Below are positions 6,690 through 9,775 of a stretch of 9,775 nt of DNA, piece by piece; the first letter of the stretch is position 1, and every line of letters begins with the position of its first letter. Location: assembly GCA_003513015.1 (NCBI GenBank), contig DOTA01000140.1, positions 1 to 9,775 on the forward strand, in the 5' to 3' direction. Position numbers and translations under genes: made by a program. This stretch comes from Chloroflexota bacterium. Its GTDB lineage: Bacteria; Chloroflexota; Anaerolineae; Anaerolineales; UBA11858. The notes under the pieces were generated by a model. It had not been told where the DNA came from, did not search any database, and worked only from the letters and a program-made list of their open reading frames with translations.

Positions 6690-7466
6690 TTAAACAGGCC
6701 GAATTTCCAGCCCCCTCCCCGTCAGGTAGGCCTTGATCTCGCTCACGGTGTACTCGCCATAGTGCAACATCGAAGCCACCAGGGCGGCATCGGCTTTACC
6801 ATCAGTAAGCACCTCGTAAAGGTGTTCCGGCGTGCCTCCACCGCCGGAGGCAATCACCGGGATAGTCACTGCCTCGGCGATCCGGCGCGTCAGGTTGATT
6901 TCGTAGCCTTCTTTGGTGCCATCGGCATCGATGGAGTTGACAACCAGTTCACCCGCGCCCAAGTCTTCGCCGCGGCGCGCCCATTCGATGGCGTCAAGGC
7001 CCATCGGCGCGCGCCCACCCTGGATCACGATCTCATAACCCGATGGGATTTTCGGGCTGGGCGAAACCCGTAACACATCCATCGAAAGCACCACGGCCTG
7101 CGCCCCAAATGCTCGCGCGGCCTCGGCGATCAGTTCCGGGCGTTGGACCGCCGCCGAGTTCACGTTGACCTTCTCCGCCCCGGCCAGCAGCACCCGGCTG
7201 CAATCTTCCACGGTGCGCAGCCCGCCCCCCACCGAAAAGGGGATAAATATCTGCGCGGCCACCTGGCTGACTACCTCAATCATGATGTCACGCCTGTCAC
7301 TCGAAGCGGTGATGTCATAAAACACCAGTTCATCCAGCCCAGCTTCATAATATTTTTGGGCCTGGGACACCGGATCGCCGATGTCTTTGGTATCCACAAA
7401 GCGCACGCTCTTAGCCAGCTTGCCGTCGCGCACATCCAGGCAGGAAATGATGCGTTTACTTAGCAT
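6690..7466 (-). CDS. hisF: Imidazole glycerol phosphate synthase cyclase subunit
   Basis: HisF uses ammonia delivered by HisH to turn PRFAR into imidazole glycerol phosphate and AICAR. The 258-residue (beta/alpha)8 barrel is full length. The catalytic aspartates are at D11 (ISCLDV) and D130 (LSMDV), with K19 after DGKLA and phosphate-binding glycine loops FSVGGGLR and [22 protein letters not shown] is the usual seventh-strand region. The ATG at 7466 was chosen because [12 protein letters not shown] is the standard HisF start; the frame stays open for 83 more codons upstream, but there it runs antiparallel-free through hisH in another frame and looks non-coding. GAGGTGG lies 5 bp upstream of the ATG. 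The start overlaps the hisH stop by 7 bp, consistent with coupled synthesis of the two partner subunits. Confidence 0.97.
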   Translation of the reverse strand: MLSKRIISCLDVRDGKLAKSVRFVDTKDIGDPVSQAQKYYEAGLDELVFYDITASSDRRDIMIEVVSQVAAQIFIPFSVGGGLRTVEDCSRVLLAGAEKVNVNSAAVQRPELIAEAARAFGAQAVVLSMDVLRVSPSPKIPSGYEIVIQGGRAPMGLDAIEWARRGEDLGAGELVVNSIDADGTKEGYEINLTRRIAEAVTIPVIASGGGGTPEHLYEVLTDGKADAALVASMLHYGEYTVSEIKAYLTGRGLEIRPV

Positions 7467-8074
7467 GGCGTCCACCTCGCAAAATTCTCCAACACCCGCA
7501 GCCCCAGCGGCCCGCTCTTCTCGGCGTGGAATTGCAACGCGAACAGGTTCTCCACGCCAATCGCCACCGGGAAGTTGAAACCATAGTCGCAGGTGGCAAA
7601 CACATGGGACGCCTCGGCTGGTTGGGGATAGTAGGAATGCACAAAATAGAAGGAATCTCCTGGTTTGAGGTGGGCCAACACCGGATGATTTTGTGTGACC
7701 GTAACGGTATTCCAACCCATGTGGGGGACTTTAAGCCCTTTTTCCTGAAATTGGAAGTGTGCGCAAACCCCTGGAATCAGATTCAGCCCGGGAGTATCCC
7801 CCTCCTCCGAGTGAGCCAAAATGATCTGACAGCCGATGCAAATCCCCAGGATGGGCGTGCCACGGCCGAAGGCCTCTTTCAGGGCAGAGTCTAACCCTCT
7901 GGTTTGGAGCACTTCCATGGCCGCGCGGGCGTGGCCCACCCCTGGAAAGATGATCCGCTCTGAGCGGCGCACCACTTCCGGGTCCGCGGAAATCTGGTTG
8001 GCGATCCCTAAATGTTCCAGAGCACGCTTGACCGAAGTCAAGTTTCCGGCGTTGTAGTCAACAATGGTGATCAT
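7460..8074 (-). CDS. hisH: Imidazole glycerol phosphate synthase glutaminase subunit
   Basis: Class I glutamine amidotransferase that releases ammonia from glutamine and channels it into HisF. It has 204 residues, the usual length. The catalytic triad is visible: C79 in GICIGCQ, H183 and E185 in FHAEKSG. The oxyanion region is FPGVGHA (43-49), and PHMGWN and FYFVHSYYP are family signatures. I set the start at the ATG at 8074 ([12 protein letters not shown]), which has GGAG 8 bp upstream within TTTGGAGAACTT. A longer frame to 8122 would only translate repeat sequence. The stop overlaps the hisF start by 7 bp, the one his junction in this window without a repeat element. Confidence 0.97.
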   Translation of the reverse strand: MITIVDYNAGNLTSVKRALEHLGIANQISADPEVVRRSERIIFPGVGHARAAMEVLQTRGLDSALKEAFGRGTPILGICIGCQIILAHSEEGDTPGLNLIPGVCAHFQFQEKGLKVPHMGWNTVTVTQNHPVLAHLKPGDSFYFVHSYYPQPAEASHVFATCDYGFNFPVAIGVENLFALQFHAEKSGPLGLRVLENFARWTPC

Positions 8075-8085
8075 AAGTTCTCCAA

Positions 8086-8171
8086 ATTCAGAATGCAAAA
8101 TGCAGATTGCAGAATATTGCATGAAATTCTGACTTCTACATTCTTCATTCTGCCTTTACTTTTCTGCATTC
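8086..8171. repeat. Junction repeat hisA/hisH, AGAATGCA family
   Basis: Short words AGAATGCA, AATGCAGA and GCAGAAT recur on the left side (8089-8115). Their inverted forms ATTCTGC (8147-8153) and TCTGCATTC (8163-8171) recur on the right, flanking ATTCTGACTTCTACATTC. One clear pair is GCAGAAT 8109-8115 with ATTCTGC 8147-8153. The right part extends into hisA and encodes its last residues and stop. This family is AT-rich and unrelated in sequence to the GC-rich junction repeats. Confidence 0.7.
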
Positions 8172-8882
8172 CGAAATCGTTAGTTCTCCCTCGTACAGCG
8201 CCCGCCCAATAATTACACCCGCCAGCCCGGCAGCCCACACGCGGCGCACATCTGCGAGGCTGGCAACCCCGCCCGAAGCCACCACCTGCAACCCCGTAGT
8301 TTGTTGCAACACCACGGCGCTAGCCACATCCACGCCAATACTGACGCCGTCACGTTTGACATCGGTGAGCACGCACCATGCCACGCCTTGGTCGCGCAAA
8401 CGCTGACCAACTTCGAGCACCGTCAGTGGGGTGGCTTGCTGCCAGCCCTTGACCATCACCTGCCCGTCGCAGGCACCGATATCGCCGGCGATGTGCTGCG
8501 GGCCATATTCAGCAATAGCCCAATCGACCAGGGCAGGATTTTGGATGGCCGCGGTGCCCAGAAAAACGCGTGCCACCCCCAAATCCAACGCGGCCCGCAG
8601 GTGATCCCGCTCCCGCAGGCCTCCGCCAAACTCCACGTGCAATCCGGTGGTCAGGATGCTTTGAAGCGCTGCCCAATTGGCGTTGGCATCTTCAGCGAAA
8701 GCGCCGCTCAGGTTAATCACGTGCAGCCACTCCGCGCCTTCAGCTTGCCAGCGTTCGGCCCAATAAAGGGGATCATCACCATAGGTGGTCTGGCGAGCGG
8801 GATCGCCTTGCGCCAAACGCACAACTTTACCAGCACGCAGGTCGATGGCGGGGAAGATCGTGAAAGCGGTGTCAGGTTTCAT
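8145..8882 (-). CDS. hisA: ProFAR isomerase (phosphoribosylformimino-AICAR ribotide isomerase)
   Basis: HisA catalyses the Amadori rearrangement of ProFAR to PRFAR, the substrate of HisF. The 245-residue (beta/alpha)8 barrel is complete. The first catalytic Asp is D14 in FPAIDLRAGKVVRL and the second is probably D134 in AGDIGACDG. T173 in VLTDVKRDGV and glycine loops VEFGGGLRE and VASGGVAS are as expected. HVINLSGAF carries Asn where HVVDLDGA-type sequences have Asp. No Shine-Dalgarno is visible before the ATG at 8882: the preceding bases on its strand are pyrimidine-rich (CTTCCCACCTGACTC) and adjoin a junction repeat. No better Met exists before FPAIDLR. The last residues (about ECRKVKAE) and the stop come from repeat sequence shared with the hisA/hisH junction. 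Confidence 0.97.
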   Translation of the reverse strand: MKPDTAFTIFPAIDLRAGKVVRLAQGDPARQTTYGDDPLYWAERWQAEGAEWLHVINLSGAFAEDANANWAALQSILTTGLHVEFGGGLRERDHLRAALDLGVARVFLGTAAIQNPALVDWAIAEYGPQHIAGDIGACDGQVMVKGWQQATPLTVLEVGQRLRDQGVAWCVLTDVKRDGVSIGVDVASAVVLQQTTGLQVVASGGVASLADVRRVWAAGLAGVIIGRALYEGELTISECRKVKAE

Positions 8883-8897
8883 GAGTCAGGTGGGAAG

Positions 8898-8958
8898 GTA
8901 GACAGGTAAACAAAGTAGACAGGTGCGTGTTTCTGTATCTACCTGTTTACCTGTTTAC
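8898..8958. repeat. Junction repeat hisB/hisA, GTAGACAGGTAAAC family
   Basis: GTAGACAGGTAAAC (8898-8911) is inverted at 8945-8958 with one mismatch in 14. GTAGACAGGT is also directly repeated at 8915-8924, 17 bp on. ACCTGTTTAC occurs at 8941-8950 and overlaps a second ACCTGTTTAC-type copy. The element fills most of the 78-bp gap and stops just short of the hisB stop codon at 8961. Confidence 0.8.
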
Positions 8959-8960
8959 TT

Positions 8961-9551
8961 TTACTCCGTCAACGTTCCCTTCGTGCTGGGAATCGTCGCA
9001 CGCCGGGGATCAATCGCCGTGGCCGCATCCAGGGCACGGGCCAGGGCTTTGAAAAGAGCCTCGGCTTTGTGGTGATCGTCGCGCCCATAGAGGACGCGGG
9101 CGTGCAGGTTGCAGCGCGCCGTGACCGCGAAGCTCTCGAAGAAATGCTCAAAAAGGGAAGTGGCGATGCCGCCCACAGTGGAGGTACGCCATTCCACTTC
9201 GATGACGCTGTAAGGGCGGCCGGAGAGGTCGAGGGCCACAAAAGCCAGGGCTTCATCCATCGGCACATAAGCGTGCGCGGTGCGGACGATGCCTTTTTTA
9301 TCGCCCAGGGCTTCGGCAAAGGCCTGCCCCAGCGCCAGGGCCACATCTTCGACAGTGTGATGCTCATCCACGTGCAGGTCGCCCGTGGCCTTAACCGTGA
9401 GGTCAAAGAGACCGTGCACAGCGATATGATGCAGCATATGATCGAGGAAGCCCAGGCCGGTGTCGATTTCGGCCTGCCCGTTGCCATCCAGATTGAGGGT
9501 CACGGAAATTTCGGTTTCATTGGTTTTGCGGTTAATCGTAGATGTTCTCAT
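8961..9551 (-). CDS. hisB: Imidazoleglycerol-phosphate dehydratase (monofunctional)
   Basis: HisB dehydrates imidazole glycerol phosphate to imidazole acetol phosphate, using a manganese cluster held by repeated His-rich motifs. The 196 residues match the stand-alone dehydratase, without the histidinol-phosphatase half of enterobacterial HisB. Motifs in order: GFLDHMLHH (34-42), DEHHTVEDV (62-70), GRPYSVIE (111-118), HFFESF (136-141), and [13 protein letters not shown] (158-170). The ATG at 9551 gives the usual opening (R-x-S-x-I-x-R-x-T-x-E-T) and has AAAGG about 6 bp upstream. The longer frame to 9575 would add eight residues read from repeat sequence. The flanking gaps to hisC and hisA are each filled by a repeat element. 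Confidence 0.97.
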   Translation of the reverse strand: MRTSTINRKTNETEISVTLNLDGNGQAEIDTGLGFLDHMLHHIAVHGLFDLTVKATGDLHVDEHHTVEDVALALGQAFAEALGDKKGIVRTAHAYVPMDEALAFVALDLSGRPYSVIEVEWRTSTVGGIATSLFEHFFESFAVTARCNLHARVLYGRDDHHKAEALFKALARALDAATAIDPRRATIPSTKGTLTE

Positions 9552-9565
9552 AAAAAGCCTTTCAA

Positions 9566-9645
9566 CGCGGAGCACGCCGAGGCGGGTAAAAACTGCCCGA
9601 GCGCAGAGATTTTATATGCACTGCGCGTGCTCCGCGATCTCTGCG
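9566..9645. repeat. Junction repeat hisC/hisB, CGCAGAGA / CGCGGAGCACGC family
   Basis: Two nested perfect inverted repeats: CGCGGAGCACGC (9566-9577) with GCGTGCTCCGCG (9625-9636), and CGCAGAGA (9602-9609) with TCTCTGCG (9638-9645). A further small CGGG/CCCG stem is at 9583-9599. The words match the family at 6617-6683. Read on the hisC strand, the element starts directly at the hisC stop as TAACCGCAGAGA, like TAACCACGGAGA at the stop at 2168-2170. Confidence 0.8.
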
Positions 9646-9646
9646 G

Positions 9647-9775
9647 TTAGATGTTTTTCAATACTGTCAAAAGAGCCTCAGTCTGCTCCGGTTTACCCAC
9701 GCTAATGCGGATGTGGTCGCGCAGTCCGGGTTTATCAAAATAGCGGATCAGGATGCCGTGTTTTTGGGCCAAATC
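9647..9775 (-). CDS. hisC: Histidinol-phosphate aminotransferase, C-terminal 42 residues only
   Basis: The frame enters from the right edge and ends at TAA (9647-9649). The 42 visible residues include [20 protein letters not shown] and [11 protein letters not shown]. This is the characteristic C-terminus of class I/II fold PLP aminotransferases of the HisC type; the Arg of HIRIS is the conserved phosphate- or carboxylate-binding position. HisC transfers an amino group to imidazole acetol phosphate to give L-histidinol phosphate. The position upstream of hisB in the same direction supports the assignment. The start and most of the gene lie outside the window. Confidence 0.92.
   Translation of the reverse strand, partial: DLAQKHGILIRYFDKPGLRDHIRISVGKPEQTEALLTVLKNI

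Noticed and set aside
7467..7715. 83-codon open extension upstream of hisF
   Set aside because: It lies within hisH in another frame, its composition is not protein-like, and HisF proteins begin with the [16 protein letters not shown] sequence at 7466.
8075..8122. Upstream ATG for hisH
   Set aside because: The extra 16 residues would be read from repeat sequence, and [12 protein letters not shown] is the standard HisH start with its own GGAG.
8301..8909. 202-codon open frame on the + strand over hisA
   Set aside because: It is an antisense shadow of hisA, a certain gene.
8898..8958. CRISPR-like short direct repeats
   Set aside because: Copies are few, imperfect and partly inverted, and there are no unique spacers of constant length.
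9552..9575. Upstream start for hisB
   Set aside because: It adds eight residues from the junction repeat; the ATG at 9551 has a usable AAAGG site and a family-typical start.

Overview
The window is ordinary bacterial chromosome. It probably comes from a Chloroflexota member of the Anaerolineae type. This is an inference from the protein style (GAF sensor kinase, twin-receiver LuxR regulator, lipoprotein with a divergent TIM barrel, SpoIIAA-like STAS protein) and from extended -10 promoters of the form TGGTANAAT. No rRNA or other marker gene is present to prove it. There are no tRNAs, rRNAs, CRISPR arrays, transposase genes or phage genes, and no stretch over 300 bases lacks a gene.

Left part, + strand (1-2170): a two-component pair. 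The histidine kinase has lost its N-terminus to the window edge, and its stop overlaps by 4 bp the GTG start of a regulator with two receiver domains and a LuxR-type helix-turn-helix. Centre, + strand (2171-5917): repeat-like sequence, then a small 2H-phosphoesterase-like gene with a promoter placed so that its mRNA should begin at the ATG. Next comes a large secreted lipoprotein with three related beta-modules and a C-terminal GH113-like barrel, then a tightly linked STAS/SpoIIAA-like gene.

Right part, - strand (5929-9775): seven consecutive histidine biosynthesis genes transcribed right to left, hisC (C-terminus only), hisB, hisA, hisH, hisF, hisI, hisE. They convert imidazole acetol phosphate and its precursors along the pathway: HisE and HisI act on phosphoribosyl-ATP and -AMP, HisA isomerises ProFAR, HisH/HisF form the glutaminase-cyclase, HisB dehydrates IGP, and HisC transaminates. 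The cluster enters from beyond the right edge, so its promoter is not visible. It converges on the STAS gene with an 11-bp gap and no clear terminator.

The most unusual feature is between the his genes. Except at the overlapping hisH/hisF junction, every gap is 70-95 bp long and is filled by an imperfect inverted-repeat element. The elements belong to at least four sequence families, and several supply or abut the stop codon of the preceding gene. I found no convincing undescribed multi-gene system. The best leads are these junction repeats, the degenerate catalytic positions in the lipoprotein barrel and the 2H protein, and the leaderless promoter.
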